A stretch of 53,936 nucleotides of DNA from Spirochaetota bacterium. GTDB lineage: Bacteria > Spirochaetota > UBA12135 > COTS27 > JAFLEE01. The position numbers were made by a program, and so were the translations under genes. Shown here piece after piece: positions 27,586 to 36,241 of this stretch (the stretch's first letter is position 1; each line of letters opens with the position of its first letter). Below the pieces are notes generated by a model. It was not told the origin of the DNA. It ran no database searches and worked only from the letters and a program-made list of their open reading frames with translations. The stretch is from positions 1-53,936 of the forward strand of contig JAFLEE010000028.1 of NCBI GenBank assembly GCA_017302015.1. The letters are read 5' to 3'.

Positions 27586-29199
27586 TCCGACGCGGCGAAG
27601 GATGGCGCGCGCGGCGACCTTGCCGGTGAGGATCGCGATCGGCACGCCCGAAGGGCTATAGGACCATTGACCGGCTTTGAACACATCCGGGATGGGGGTG
27701 CTCGGGGTCGAGAACAGGCCGGTCAATTGGTGGGGGACGGGGGGGCGCTCCTCCATGCTCCAACCGGTGATGGCGCCTTGGTCGGTGTTGAAGCGCTCCA
27801 TGAGGGTCACGGGGCTGGCCACATCCTGGAACAGGATCTTCGACCGCAGGCCCGGGTAGATGGAAGCCTCGAGGCTGTCGATCATGAAGCCGGCGCACGC
27901 TCGTTTCCATTCGTCATACCATCCCGCCTGCTTGACGAGGGAAAAGAGTTCGCCGTCAAAAAGCAGGCTCGCGACGAGGCCCGTCTTGCCCCTCGGCGCG
28001 AGGAGGGGATCCTTCAGGGCCGGGATGGAGATCTCGTAGGAATTATAGCGGCAATAATCGCCCAACCATCCCAAGAGCTCGGACCTCGACCGTCGCCCGA
28101 AGGCGGCCTTGAGGCGATCGAGCGCACCGCGGTGGAGGTCTCCCAGACCCCTCTTGAGCGGCGTGTAAATGAAGTGCCCCTTCGATCGGGCTGCGAAATA
28201 TTCCGGTTTCTCGTCCACCGCCAAGAAGAGGGTGAACACCGACTCGCCCGCTTTCACCGACCCGTACCGTTTCCCTTCCACGGATATTCGATGCTGCATC
28301 GAAGGGGGAAGGCCCGCCGGGTCGAGACGATGGTAGAGGCTCTTGAGGTCGGCCGACCAAAGAAGGGCGTCATAGGGCCACGACACTCCCCGGCGGTCGT
28401 GGAGCGTTTTTCGGGCCGGGTTCACGCGCACAATTTCCGTTTGGGTGTGAATCTCCCCTCCGAATTTCTCGATCGCCCCCGAGAGCGCGAGGGGAAGTTT
28501 CCCCGTCCCGCCGAGGGGGTAGAGATAATCCTGGAAATTTTCGAAGTAACCGAAGGCGAAGGGAGCGGGCGTTCCCTTGAAGAAGTGCTGGGTCACCATG
28601 TCGTTCAAGGAGGCCTGGCCCGGGGATGGGGCGAGGAGGGCGCGCTCCATGGACTCGTGATTCATGCTGGTTTGGAGGACGCTGAGCAGGAATCCGGGCA
28701 TCAACGGTAGGAATCGGGTGAAGAGGAACGGCAGGTCCGAGAGGACGTCCTTGAAGAGCGGGTTCGGCACGCGGTTGAGCCAGCGCGCGTTTCGGGAAAA
28801 ACGCTTCATCTGGACGCCGATCGCGGCGATTTCGCGTTTGGCGTCGGGAAAGAGCCGCTGGAGGGCGGCCAAATAATCGCCTAAGTTCCGCCCCGATTCG
28901 AAATGGATGGTTTCCCCCTCGATGCCGAGGGAAACCTCGCCCTTCACCAGGGGCCATTCGATCCCGAGGTCGGCGAGCATGGGCCGAAGGATGCCGGCAT
29001 TCCCGATGGCGCGGGGCCCCGTGTCGAAGACAAATCCTTCGCGCAGAAAGGAGTGGACGAGCCCGCCGATGGCGGCGGATTTTTCGAGGATCGTGACTTC
29101 CTGGCCACCGCGGAGCAGGTAGGCGGCGGCCGTGAGGCCCGACATCCCCGCGCCGACGATGAGCACGCGCCGGCGGGGAGGCTTCACGCCAGGCCGCAT
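27571..29199 (-). CDS. FAD-dependent oxidoreductase, phytoene desaturase/isomerase-like
   Basis: The 542-residue enzyme begins with a dinucleotide-binding motif (VLIVGAGMSGLTAAAYLLRGG followed by a glutamate ending the second strand) and the GGLVHSF segment of the CrtI/amine-oxidase superfamily; DTGPRAIG and the C-terminal GQWSYSPSGVPIAI complete the FAD site. Substrates of relatives are carotenoids, retinol or other hydrophobic molecules, and the exact one is unclear here. The ATG at 29197-29199 lies inside the upstream SDR gene; a GTG at 29185-29187, overlapping the SDR stop as GTGA, is an alternative start giving 538 residues. Confidence 0.85.
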   Translation of the reverse strand: MRPGVKPPRRRVLIVGAGMSGLTAAAYLLRGGQEVTILEKSAAIGGLVHSFLREGFVFDTGPRAIGNAGILRPMLADLGIEWPLVKGEVSLGIEGETIHFESGRNLGDYLAALQRLFPDAKREIAAIGVQMKRFSRNARWLNRVPNPLFKDVLSDLPFLFTRFLPLMPGFLLSVLQTSMNHESMERALLAPSPGQASLNDMVTQHFFKGTPAPFAFGYFENFQDYLYPLGGTGKLPLALSGAIEKFGGEIHTQTEIVRVNPARKTLHDRRGVSWPYDALLWSADLKSLYHRLDPAGLPPSMQHRISVEGKRYGSVKAGESVFTLFLAVDEKPEYFAARSKGHFIYTPLKRGLGDLHRGALDRLKAAFGRRSRSELLGWLGDYCRYNSYEISIPALKDPLLAPRGKTGLVASLLFDGELFSLVKQAGWYDEWKRACAGFMIDSLEASIYPGLRSKILFQDVASPVTLMERFNTDQGAITGWSMEERPPVPHQLTGLFSTPSTPIPDVFKAGQWSYSPSGVPIAILTGKVAARAILRRVGSRLV

Positions 29200-30131
29200 A
29201 GCGCCAGGCTGGCGTTCCACACCGGGCCGATCGCAGAGAGGTCGCGGGCGTGCGGCGCGGGGATCTCTTCGGCCGTCAGGTTGAAAAATTTCCCGCTGAC
29301 GCCCTCCAGGTCGGGGGATGCGGCCAAGTAGAGGAGCGCCTGGGCGGAAATTCCGGGATCCTTGGCCGAAGGCAGGATCCATCGCTCCTTCATCGCCCGG
29401 TATGCCGGCCCATTCTGGTTCCCGATATTGGAGACGACATTCCCCGGATGCATGGCATTGACCGTCACGGCGCCATCGGCGAAGGCGTCCCGGAAGCGCT
29501 GCAGGGTCAGGAGTTGGGCGGTCTTGGCGGCCCCGTAGCTCTTAAGGCCGGTGTAGCGGTGATTGCGGTAGGCCAGATCCTCCGTATGGACCCCGGTCAG
29601 GGCGAAGCGGTGCCCCTCGGAATTGACGTGGAGGATGCGCGCGCGATTCTCGCGCTTGAGGCGCGGCATGAGGAGGTGGTTGAGGAGGAACGGCGCGAGA
29701 TGGTTGACCTGGAAGACCGTTTCGATGCCGTCTTGGGTCATCGTCAACTCGGTGTGGTAGACCCCCGCATTGTGGATGAGCACATCGATGGGGTCGGCCA
29801 GCTCCAGGAGTTGCCGCGCGCATTCCCGCACGCTCTGGAGCGAGGAGAAATCCACCCCGACCGTGCGGACCTCGGCGGCGAAGGCCTTTCGCAGCTCGGC
29901 CTCGAGCGCGGCTGATTTGGCGGGATCGCGATTGAGGAGGATGAGACGCGCCCGGCGCGAGGCGAAAAGACGCGCCGTTTCCAGGCCGATGCCGGAGGTC
30001 GCGCCGCTCAGTACGACGGTTTTTTCCTTCAGGTCGGCGTCGCAGGCCTTGGGCCCCCGGCGTTCATTCCGCAAGAATTGAACCATCTCCCCGGCGCGGT
30101 AGCGGAGTAGATATCGGAAGAGTCGTTTCAT
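29184..30131 (-). CDS. Short-chain dehydrogenase/reductase, retinol-dehydrogenase-like
   Basis: The 315-residue SDR has the cofactor motif SGATSGIG (42-49), the NAG motif (HNAGVY), a catalytic serine in HVNSEG and the YGAAK active site. The basic residues after the second strand (LNRDPAK) favour NADP(H). The N-terminal 30 residues form an extra helix seen in membrane-associated retinol-dehydrogenase-like SDRs. The ATG at 30129-30131 has AAGG upstream and fits the promoter at 30169-30197. The FAD gene follows with overlapping ends, so a dehydrogenation/desaturation pathway on a lipophilic substrate is likely. Confidence 0.88.
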   Translation of the reverse strand: MKRLFRYLLRYRAGEMVQFLRNERRGPKACDADLKEKTVVLSGATSGIGLETARLFASRRARLILLNRDPAKSAALEAELRKAFAAEVRTVGVDFSSLQSVRECARQLLELADPIDVLIHNAGVYHTELTMTQDGIETVFQVNHLAPFLLNHLLMPRLKRENRARILHVNSEGHRFALTGVHTEDLAYRNHRYTGLKSYGAAKTAQLLTLQRFRDAFADGAVTVNAMHPGNVVSNIGNQNGPAYRAMKERWILPSAKDPGISAQALLYLAASPDLEGVSGKFFNLTAEEIPAPHARDLSAIGPVWNASLALCGLA

Positions 30132-30168
30132 GGAGCGCCTTTTGAAGTTCTCAGGGTCGTGCCGGATG

Positions 30169-30197
30169 ATTATAAAGGGGGAGTCGTCCAAAGACAA
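30169..30197 (-). promoter_or_regulatory. Sigma-70 promoter for the SDR-FAD operon
   Basis: On the minus strand TTGTCT (30192-30197) and a perfect TATAAT (30169-30174) are exactly 17 bases apart. The start of transcription would be near 30162, about 30 bases before the SDR start codon. Confidence 0.7.
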
Positions 30198-30569
30198 TCG
30201 CGAACGTCCTCTGGAAACCCCGTCGAATCGAGGATCGAGGAGATCGAATGCCCGGGAGGTCGATCGGGAAGAAATCGTAAACGGAGGCGCCGCGCGAAAA
30301 CAGGCGAGATCCGTCCGGGAAACGGACGGAACCGCTCGATGTTTTCGGTGTCGGGTGCCGTATGTCCTCGCCCAAGACGCGCGCGTCCGGCTGAAATTCC
30401 ATCCCCTTGCTCGAGGGGTGCGGCCCAAATTTCATTGAAATTCAGCGGGTTTCCGTCCGATAGGTGAAATTCCTCTCGACCATGTCCGATTTTCATGGCA
30501 AATTTAGATGACGCGGGCGTCCGATGATCGGCGGCGTCAACTAAAAACAATCCTTCGGAGGACCCCCCC
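30198..30569. other. Non-coding region upstream of fba
   Basis: No convincing gene is seen here. The region holds TGAAATTC three times on the plus strand (30392, 30436, 30465), one copy being part of the perfect palindrome AATTTCA-T-TGAAATT at 30428-30442. A weak TTGAAA-N17-CGATAG promoter overlaps it. Short inverted repeats lie near 30505-30530. These could regulate fba. The ribosome site CGGAGGA lies shortly before the fba ATG. Confidence 0.35.
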
Positions 30570-31520
30570 ATGATCGTCACGACCAAGGCCCTGTTCGAAC
30601 TTGCCTACGGCAAGTACGCCATCGGCGCCTACAACATCAATAACCTCGAGCAGACCATGGGCCTCTTCCAGGGCTGCATCGACAGCAAGGCGCCCTTCAT
30701 CATCCAGATCTCCAAGGGCGCGCGCAGCTACACCCACAAGAAGATGCTCGAGTCCATCATCAAGACCGCCGAAGAGGTCTTCCCCGACGCCATCTTCGCG
30801 GTGCACCTCGACCACGGCGATGAGGCCACGGCCATCGAGTGCATCAACTCGGGCTTCTACTCCAGCGTCATGATCGACGCCAGCCACGAGACCTTCGACA
30901 AGAACATCGAGATCACCAAGAAGATCTCCGACATGGCCCACGCCAAGGGCCTCGCCGTCGAGGCCGAACTCGGCATGCTCGGCGGCGTGGAAGAGCACGT
31001 CTCCGTGGCCGAGTCCGCCGCGAAACTCACCGACCCCGAGCAGGCCAAAGAGTTCATCTCGCGCTCCAAGTGCGACGCGCTGGCCTGCGCCATCGGCACG
31101 AGCCACGGCGCCTTCAAGTTCTCGGGCTCCCAGGGGCTTCGCTTCGACGTGCTCACCGAGATCCAAAAGCGCGTGCCCGGCTTCCCGTTGGTGATGCACG
31201 GCTCCTCCTCCGTCCCCGCGGACGAGGTCGAGCGCATCAACAAGGCGGGCGGCAAGATCAACGGCGCCAAGGGCGTCGATGACAACCAGTTCAAGAAGGC
31301 CGCCACCCTCGGCGTCACCAAGATCAATATCGACACCGACGGGCGCCTGGTGTGGACCCGCGTCCACCGCGAGTACTTCCGCGACAAGCCGGAGAAGTTC
31401 GACCTCCGCGACCCGGGCAAGGTGTTCATGGCCGAATACGCCAAGTTCATCGCCTCCAAGAACGTGAAACTCGGCTCCGCCGGCACCCTCGACGAGATCC
31501 GGGCGAAACTGAAGAAATAA
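30570..31520 (+). CDS. fba: Class II fructose-bisphosphate aldolase
   Basis: The 316-residue metal-dependent aldolase cleaves fructose 1,6-bisphosphate in glycolysis and runs the reverse in gluconeogenesis. The zinc and catalytic motif HLDHG is at 79-83, and later zinc and phosphate motifs are visible as GTSHGAF, VMHGSSSVP and KINIDTD. It is the shorter subclass with a long C-terminal segment ending in DEIRAKLKK. Strong codon bias and a good ribosome site suggest high expression. It is a single-gene unit ended by the hairpin at 31541-31577. Confidence 0.96.
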   Translation: MIVTTKALFELAYGKYAIGAYNINNLEQTMGLFQGCIDSKAPFIIQISKGARSYTHKKMLESIIKTAEEVFPDAIFAVHLDHGDEATAIECINSGFYSSVMIDASHETFDKNIEITKKISDMAHAKGLAVEAELGMLGGVEEHVSVAESAAKLTDPEQAKEFISRSKCDALACAIGTSHGAFKFSGSQGLRFDVLTEIQKRVPGFPLVMHGSSSVPADEVERINKAGGKINGAKGVDDNQFKKAATLGVTKINIDTDGRLVWTRVHREYFRDKPEKFDLRDPGKVFMAEYAKFIASKNVKLGSAGTLDEIRAKLKK

Positions 31521-31540
31521 GGGCCGCCCGCGGGCACCCG

Positions 31541-31577
31541 AAAGCCCCCCGTCGCGAAACGCGGCGGGGGGCTTTTT
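31541..31577 (+). terminator. Rho-independent terminator of fba
   Basis: GCCCCCCGTCGCG-AAA-CGCGGCGGGGGGC forms a long GC stem with one T-G pair and a three-base loop, flanked by AA upstream and followed by six T. It starts about 20 bases after the fba stop. Confidence 0.92.
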
Positions 31578-31623
31578 TATTGGGCACCTCAGTGTGGACG
31601 GGGACCGTGGGCGCTTTGTATCG

Positions 31624-31639
31624 GGGGGATGTATCCCCC
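31624..31639. terminator. Hairpin between convergent fba and folD
   Basis: GGGGGAT-GT-ATCCCCC is a perfect seven-base inverted repeat located 42 bases after the folD stop on the minus strand. T runs on either side are short, so terminator strength is uncertain. Confidence 0.4.
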
Positions 31640-31680
31640 ATCTTTCTCGCCACCGACTCGATCCTCGGGGAACGCCCGGA

Positions 31681-32523
31681 TCAGCGGGAGGCGGCGAGAA
31701 GGGTGTTTTCTAAAAGCATCGTGATCGTCATGGGCCCGACCCCGCCGGGGACGGGCGTGATCCATCCCGCCACCTGGGCACAGGGTGCCTCATCCACGTC
31801 CCCCGCGAGTTTGCCGTCGGGGAGCCGGTTGATTCCCACGTCGATGACCGCGGCCCCCGGGCGTACCATGTCGGCGGTGATGAAGCGGGGCTTCCCGATG
31901 GCCGCGACGAGGATGTCGGCGCGGCGGCAGAGGCCGGCGAGGTCGCGGGTTCGGGAATGGGCGAGGGTGACGGTCGCGTCCTTCTGGAGGAGGAGCAGGG
32001 CGGCCGGTTTCCCCACGATATTGCTGCGGCCCACGACCACGGCGTTCGCCCCCGCGAGGGGCACGCCGGCGTGCTCGAGCAGGCGCAGAACGCCCGCCGG
32101 GGTGCACGGGGGGAAGAGCGGCTCCCCGATCATGAGGCGTCCCACGTTCACGGGGTGGAATCCGTCCACATCCTTCGCGGGATCGATGGCATCGAGAACG
32201 GGCTTGGGGTCGATCCCCTTGGGGAGGGGAAGTTGGACGAGGATCCCGTGCACCGAGGGATCGCGGTTGAGCGATTCGACCAGGGTCAAGAGTTCTCCCT
32301 GGGATGCGGAGGCGGGAAGGCGATGCTCGCGGGAGAGGATGCCCACTTCCTGGCACGCCTTCCCCTTGTTCCTCACATACACGCGGGAGGCCGGATCATC
32401 CCCGACGAGGATCACGCAGAGGCAGGGGTGCACGCCCTTTAGTCGGAGGGCGTCGATGCGGGGCTTCAGGCCCTCCCGGATTTCCGCGGCGAGCGCCTTC
32501 CCATCGATGATGCGGGCGGCCAT
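31681..32523 (-). CDS. folD: FolD methylene-THF dehydrogenase/cyclohydrolase
   Basis: The 280-residue bifunctional enzyme interconverts methylene-, methenyl- and formyl-THF. Motifs are [14 protein letters not shown] with the catalytic lysine, VQLPLPKG, the NADP site [11 protein letters not shown] and the C-terminal [12 protein letters not shown]. It is the last gene of the one-carbon operon, nine bases after the amidohydrolase. Together with the MetV-MetF fusion and the methyltransferase-like protein it covers formyl- to methyl-THF conversion. Confidence 0.97.
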   Translation of the reverse strand: MAARIIDGKALAAEIREGLKPRIDALRLKGVHPCLCVILVGDDPASRVYVRNKGKACQEVGILSREHRLPASASQGELLTLVESLNRDPSVHGILVQLPLPKGIDPKPVLDAIDPAKDVDGFHPVNVGRLMIGEPLFPPCTPAGVLRLLEHAGVPLAGANAVVVGRSNIVGKPAALLLLQKDATVTLAHSRTRDLAGLCRRADILVAAIGKPRFITADMVRPGAAVIDVGINRLPDGKLAGDVDEAPCAQVAGWITPVPGGVGPMTITMLLENTLLAASR

Positions 32524-32532
32524 GGGAATCGC

Positions 32533-33837
32533 TTAGGCGTTTTCGGAGACGGGTTGGGTCCGCGCTGCGGGAATGCCGTAGGTCGCCGCGTTCGCGTCCG
32601 CTTCCATGAGCGGCTTGCGGGCTTCCTGGATGCGCCCATCGCGGGCGACGAGGCGAAGTCCGGAGAGTTTGCGCACATCCGACAAAACGGAGCCATCGAC
32701 CGCGATGAAATCCGCCGGAGCGCCGCAGGCCGGGAAGACGCGGGCGGGCAGGGCGCCGGTCCAAAGGGGCCCCTGGCGCGTGGCCATCTGGAGGAGGTCC
32801 AGGGGAGGGATGCCGGCCTCCTGCATGAGGGAGAGTTCCAACCGCACTCCGCCCCCGTGGGAGATGCCCACCCCCCCGGCGTCGGAGCCGGCCATGAGGC
32901 GCACGCCGATGGAGCGGGCGTAGCGGAGGCTCTCGGCGTGGGCGTCGAGGATGCGCCGCAGGTGGTCGCGGGTCTCGGTGTCCCAACCGCACGTGTCGAA
33001 GTGGCGCCACTGGGCGTGGACCGGGGCGAAAGTCGGCGTCCATACGAGATCTTTCTTCGCCATGAGATCGAGGGTGCCGCGGGAGACGAAGTAGCCGTGC
33101 TCGATGAAGTCCACGCCGGCCTCGGCGGCGAGGCGCACCCCCTCCTCGCCGCTGCAATGGGCGGCGACCTTCTTCCCGAGGTCGTGGGCGAGGGCGACCG
33201 CGGGCGAGAATTCCTCGGCGGTGAATTGGGGCGTCGTGGTCACCATCCCCTTTTTGAAATTGATGATGCCCGTCGGGATGAGTTTGATGAGGTGCACCCG
33301 GGGGTCGGAGGCCGCGTCTCGGATGGCATCGAGCAGGGAGGAGAGGTCGCGGGCGGGCTTCCCGAGGAAACGCCCATAGCGGCCTTCCTTGAAGCAGGCG
33401 GCGCCGGCGGCGAGGAGCCGGGGGAGGGAGGAGTCGCCCGAGGTGAGGTTCGCGGCGGCGAGGTTGATCTCGAAGGGATCGCCGAGATCGCGAAGCAAGC
33501 CGACGCCCGCGGCGTGGGCCTCGCGAAGCCGGGCGAGCGCCGCCTCTAATTCGATGGAGAAGCCCTCGGACCCGGGATCCACGCGGGCGGAGGGGGCGAG
33601 GGGCCAGGGGTTCATATAGACATGGACGTGGGTGTCCATCAGGGGCGAAAGCAGCGCCAAGCCGCGCAGGTCGAGGAGGCTCTCCGAAGCGTCGGCCGAG
33701 GGGACCGCCGACAAGGGGAGGCGCTCCGTGACGACCCCGTCGGTGACGCGGATGGAGAGCGCCTCGGTCGCGCCGTCGGCGCCGCTCCAAACGTGGTCGC
33801 AGAGGATCCGGTAGGTGCCGCCTTGGGGGAACTTCAT
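32533..33837 (-). CDS. Amidohydrolase-superfamily protein
   Basis: The 434-residue protein has the metal-dependent hydrolase pattern: the first-strand motif DTHVHVY, a metal-bridging lysine in HLIKLIPTG, the histidines in AAHCSG and IEHGYF, and the aspartate in GSDAGG. It resembles imidazolonepropionase/prolidase-type members, but substrate specificity cannot be read. Its start overlaps the stop of the methyltransferase-like gene by ATGA and folD follows closely, which suggests action on a one-carbon donor or a folate-related amide. That is inference; no such enzyme is required by the standard pathway. Confidence 0.85.
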   Translation of the reverse strand: MKFPQGGTYRILCDHVWSGADGATEALSIRVTDGVVTERLPLSAVPSADASESLLDLRGLALLSPLMDTHVHVYMNPWPLAPSARVDPGSEGFSIELEAALARLREAHAAGVGLLRDLGDPFEINLAAANLTSGDSSLPRLLAAGAACFKEGRYGRFLGKPARDLSSLLDAIRDAASDPRVHLIKLIPTGIINFKKGMVTTTPQFTAEEFSPAVALAHDLGKKVAAHCSGEEGVRLAAEAGVDFIEHGYFVSRGTLDLMAKKDLVWTPTFAPVHAQWRHFDTCGWDTETRDHLRRILDAHAESLRYARSIGVRLMAGSDAGGVGISHGGGVRLELSLMQEAGIPPLDLLQMATRQGPLWTGALPARVFPACGAPADFIAVDGSVLSDVRKLSGLRLVARDGRIQEARKPLMEADANAATYGIPAARTQPVSENA

Positions 33838-34721
33838 GCGGGGACCCCGAGGGCCGCGGCTTTGGCCTTCTCTTCCTCGCGGAAACCGGCGATATAGCGC
33901 ATGCCGTACTCATCGGTGCCGGCGCAGACGTCGGCGGAGAGGATGGCCCATTTGAGGGCGGGCAGGGTGAGGTCGGTGATGGGCGCGTTCATCCCGGCCA
34001 TGACGGCCATGGCGAGGTAATAGGAATCCAGCGTCTTGCGCTTGGGGAGCCCATGGGAGACGTTGCTGGCCCCCAGGGTGATATTGAGCCCGAGTTCCTT
34101 GCGCATGAGGCGGATCGTCTCGAAGGTGGTGCGGGCGGCCGTCATGTCGGTGGCCACGGCGATGCAGATACCGTCGAAGAGGAGGTCGTCGGTGGTGATG
34201 CCGAAGGAGGCGGCGCGGTCGATCATGCGCGCGGCGCAGGCGAGGCGCCCCGCAGCGGTGTCAGGCACGCCCTTCTCGTCGCTGGGAAGCGCGATGAGCG
34301 GGCACCGATATTGGGCGGCGATCTCGAGGATGGGCCCGAGTTTGCGCTCTTCGCCATTGACTGAATTGATGAGGGGGCGGCCGGGGGCCACCTTGAGGGC
34401 GGCGACGAGGGCCTCGGGGTCGCCGAAATCCAGGGAGAGCGGCACGTCCACCGCCTGGGCGATGAGTTCCACGGCGCGGGGGAGGGCCTCGCGCTCGCTC
34501 ACCTTCATGCCGACCATGTTCACGTTCACGATGTCGACGCCCGCGGCGACCTGGGCGAGGGCGCGCTCGACGACGGGCCCGAACTCGCCGGCCTCGACGC
34601 TTTCGCGCACCGATTTATAGCCGAGGGCGTTGCAGCGCTCCCCGATGGTCACGGTGGGGAGTTCGGGATGGATGTTGACTTCGCGGGCCTTGCCGCGGAG
34701 GATCATGTTGGCCAATTTCAT
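33834..34721 (-). CDS. Methyl-THF:corrinoid methyltransferase-like (pterin-binding) protein
   Basis: The 295-residue protein has a pterin-binding TIM barrel as in AcsE and the folate domain of MetH: the start TIGERCNALG, then VDIVNVNMVG, PLSLDFGD, LINSVNGEE, and NITLGASNVSHGLPKR. It should bind 5-methyl-THF and pass the methyl group to a corrinoid protein, or act as a domain-separated MetH piece. No corrinoid protein or CODH/ACS genes are in the window. It overlaps both neighbours by ATGA. Dihydropteroate synthase is less likely because the GASNVS motif and gene context fit methyltransferases. Confidence 0.88.
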   Translation of the reverse strand: MKLANMILRGKAREVNIHPELPTVTIGERCNALGYKSVRESVEAGEFGPVVERALAQVAAGVDIVNVNMVGMKVSEREALPRAVELIAQAVDVPLSLDFGDPEALVAALKVAPGRPLINSVNGEERKLGPILEIAAQYRCPLIALPSDEKGVPDTAAGRLACAARMIDRAASFGITTDDLLFDGICIAVATDMTAARTTFETIRLMRKELGLNITLGASNVSHGLPKRKTLDSYYLAMAVMAGMNAPITDLTLPALKWAILSADVCAGTDEYGMRYIAGFREEEKAKAAALGVPA

Positions 34722-36097
34722 CGGGCACCTTCCAGGATGGGATTTTTCGAGGGGACGGTTTTGTTCTTTTCGGCGAGCGAGCGGGCATACGAAGCGAGCT
34801 CGATGAGTTGCTCGTTCTTGGCCCCGAAGCGGGTGAGGTGGAACCCCTCGGCCGTGCGCGTCTCGACGAGGCGGCGGATGAGGCGCCGGGCAAATTCCAT
34901 CCCGGTCGCCTCGAGATCCGAGGCGGCCTCGAGTTGGGCGAAGAGGTCCGGGGGCAGGGAGACCCCCTTTAGGTGCGCCATGATCTCGAGGGGTTTTTTC
35001 TTCGTGATCACGGGGATGGAGGGGATGAGGTGGATGCGGTCCCGAAGGCCGTGCTCCTCAAGTTCGCGCACCCAGTCGATGTAGGCGTCGGCATCCGTCA
35101 CCACCTGGGTCTGGACGAACTCCATCCCGCAGGCTTCCTTCTGGGCGAGGCGCGAGAGGGCGACGTGGCGGGGCGTGGAGTAGGGGTTGATGACCCCGCC
35201 GATGAAGGGCGAGGCTCCCGGAAGGCGGCGCCCGGGGACGAAAGCGCTCCGCCCGGTGGCGCGTAGCGCCTGGAGTTCATAGATCATCTGGGAGGAATCC
35301 ATGCGGAAGACGCGGCCATGGGTCTCCTTGACCGAGACGGGCGCGCGGACCTTCGACACGGGCCAATCGCCGGTGAGGCTGAGGATATTGATGATCCCAT
35401 TTTCGTGGGCGCGGGCGACCTCGTCGAGGAAGCGGGAAGGGTCCACATCCCGTGCGCAAATCTGGAGGATGGGCTCGCCGCCCCAATGCTTGATGCGCAG
35501 GGCCGTCTCGAAGGAACTCACGGTCTCGACGCCGCCCTGGTTGCTGGTGGCGTTGAAGGCGTCGAGGTGGGGGATGAGGGCCGCCACCTCCCGATCGACG
35601 CGGCCGAAATCGGCGGCGCTTCGGGGCGAACAGACTTCGGCCGTCAATACGAGGTCCCCCGAGAGGAGGCGCCGCTCGAGGCGGCTGGCGGTGACGGGAG
35701 GCAGGGCGTGGGGCTTGGAGGGCAGTTCAGGAAAGGGGAGGGGAAGGCGGGTGGGGGCATCCGCCTTGGTGGCGAGGTTCAGGTAACTGGAGGAGCCGAG
35801 TAGGGAGGGATCGAAAGGCGCGTGGATGGGAGCCGCCGCCACGCAAGCGCTCTCCTTCTGGATCTCCATCCACACGCAGGCGCGGTCCGCATAGACCTCG
35901 CAAAGGCCGCCGAGGGTACCCCCGCAGGGGCCGTTGCGCAGCCCCTTGGGGCAATTCATCGGACATTTCATCCGGGTTTGGCTCAGGAGGCAAGATCCAC
36001 AATTCTGGCAATGAAAGAGAAGCCGTTTAACGGGAAATTCCAAGAAATTCAGGGGCCGATCCAGAAAGGCGGGGGAGGGGCCGTTTTTTAGTTTCAT
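34718..36097 (-). CDS. MetV-MetF fusion: Fe-S/zinc domain plus methylene-THF reductase
   Basis: The 459-residue protein starts with a Cys-rich domain: C30, C33, C36, C45, C49, C58, C66 and C74, with the family block CPMNCPKGLRNGPCGG. This is the MetV-type domain that in acetogens is a separate subunit of the reductase. A linker (about 85-140) leads to a divergent MetF barrel (about 145-440). The fusion probably links methylene-THF reduction to a different electron donor than the NADH-using MetF at 23879. It is the first gene of the one-carbon operon and is divergent from the PocR-AraC regulator. Confidence 0.88.
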   Translation of the reverse strand: MKLKNGPSPAFLDRPLNFLEFPVKRLLFHCQNCGSCLLSQTRMKCPMNCPKGLRNGPCGGTLGGLCEVYADRACVWMEIQKESACVAAAPIHAPFDPSLLGSSSYLNLATKADAPTRLPLPFPELPSKPHALPPVTASRLERRLLSGDLVLTAEVCSPRSAADFGRVDREVAALIPHLDAFNATSNQGGVETVSSFETALRIKHWGGEPILQICARDVDPSRFLDEVARAHENGIINILSLTGDWPVSKVRAPVSVKETHGRVFRMDSSQMIYELQALRATGRSAFVPGRRLPGASPFIGGVINPYSTPRHVALSRLAQKEACGMEFVQTQVVTDADAYIDWVRELEEHGLRDRIHLIPSIPVITKKKPLEIMAHLKGVSLPPDLFAQLEAASDLEATGMEFARRLIRRLVETRTAEGFHLTRFGAKNEQLIELASYARSLAEKNKTVPSKNPILEGAR

Positions 36098-36146
36098 GGC
36101 GAGGTCCAGAATTCCTTAAATCTAGAGTGAGTGTAATCGTGGGAAC

Positions 36147-36174
36147 TTGAAATGTTTAGGAAAAAAACTATACT
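36147..36174 (+). promoter_or_regulatory. Sigma-70 promoter for the PocR-AraC regulator
   Basis: TTGAAA (36147-36152) and TATACT (36169-36174) are 16 bases apart, each one base from consensus. Transcription would begin near 36181, about 60 bases before the regulator gene. The promoter lies in an AT-rich 144-bp gap between divergent units. Confidence 0.7.
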
Positions 36175-36196
36175 ATTAGGTATTATCATGCTGTCT

Positions 36197-36213
36197 TAAT
36201 TCTGTTAGAATTA
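36197..36213. promoter_or_regulatory. Palindromic operator candidate between divergent operons
   Basis: TAATTCT-GTT-AGAATTA is a perfect 7-3-7 inverted repeat. It lies downstream of the AraC-gene promoter and upstream of a weak minus-strand promoter (TTCTAA-N17-GATAAT) for the one-carbon operon, so a bound regulator could affect both. Confidence 0.45.
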
Positions 36214-36241
36214 CCTGTTTCATCCCCGAAAAAGCCCCAAA

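Noticed and set aside
30130-30586. Several overlapping frames of about 100 codons before fba
   Set aside because: They overlap each other on both strands, lack ribosome sites and motifs, and lie in a promoter region.
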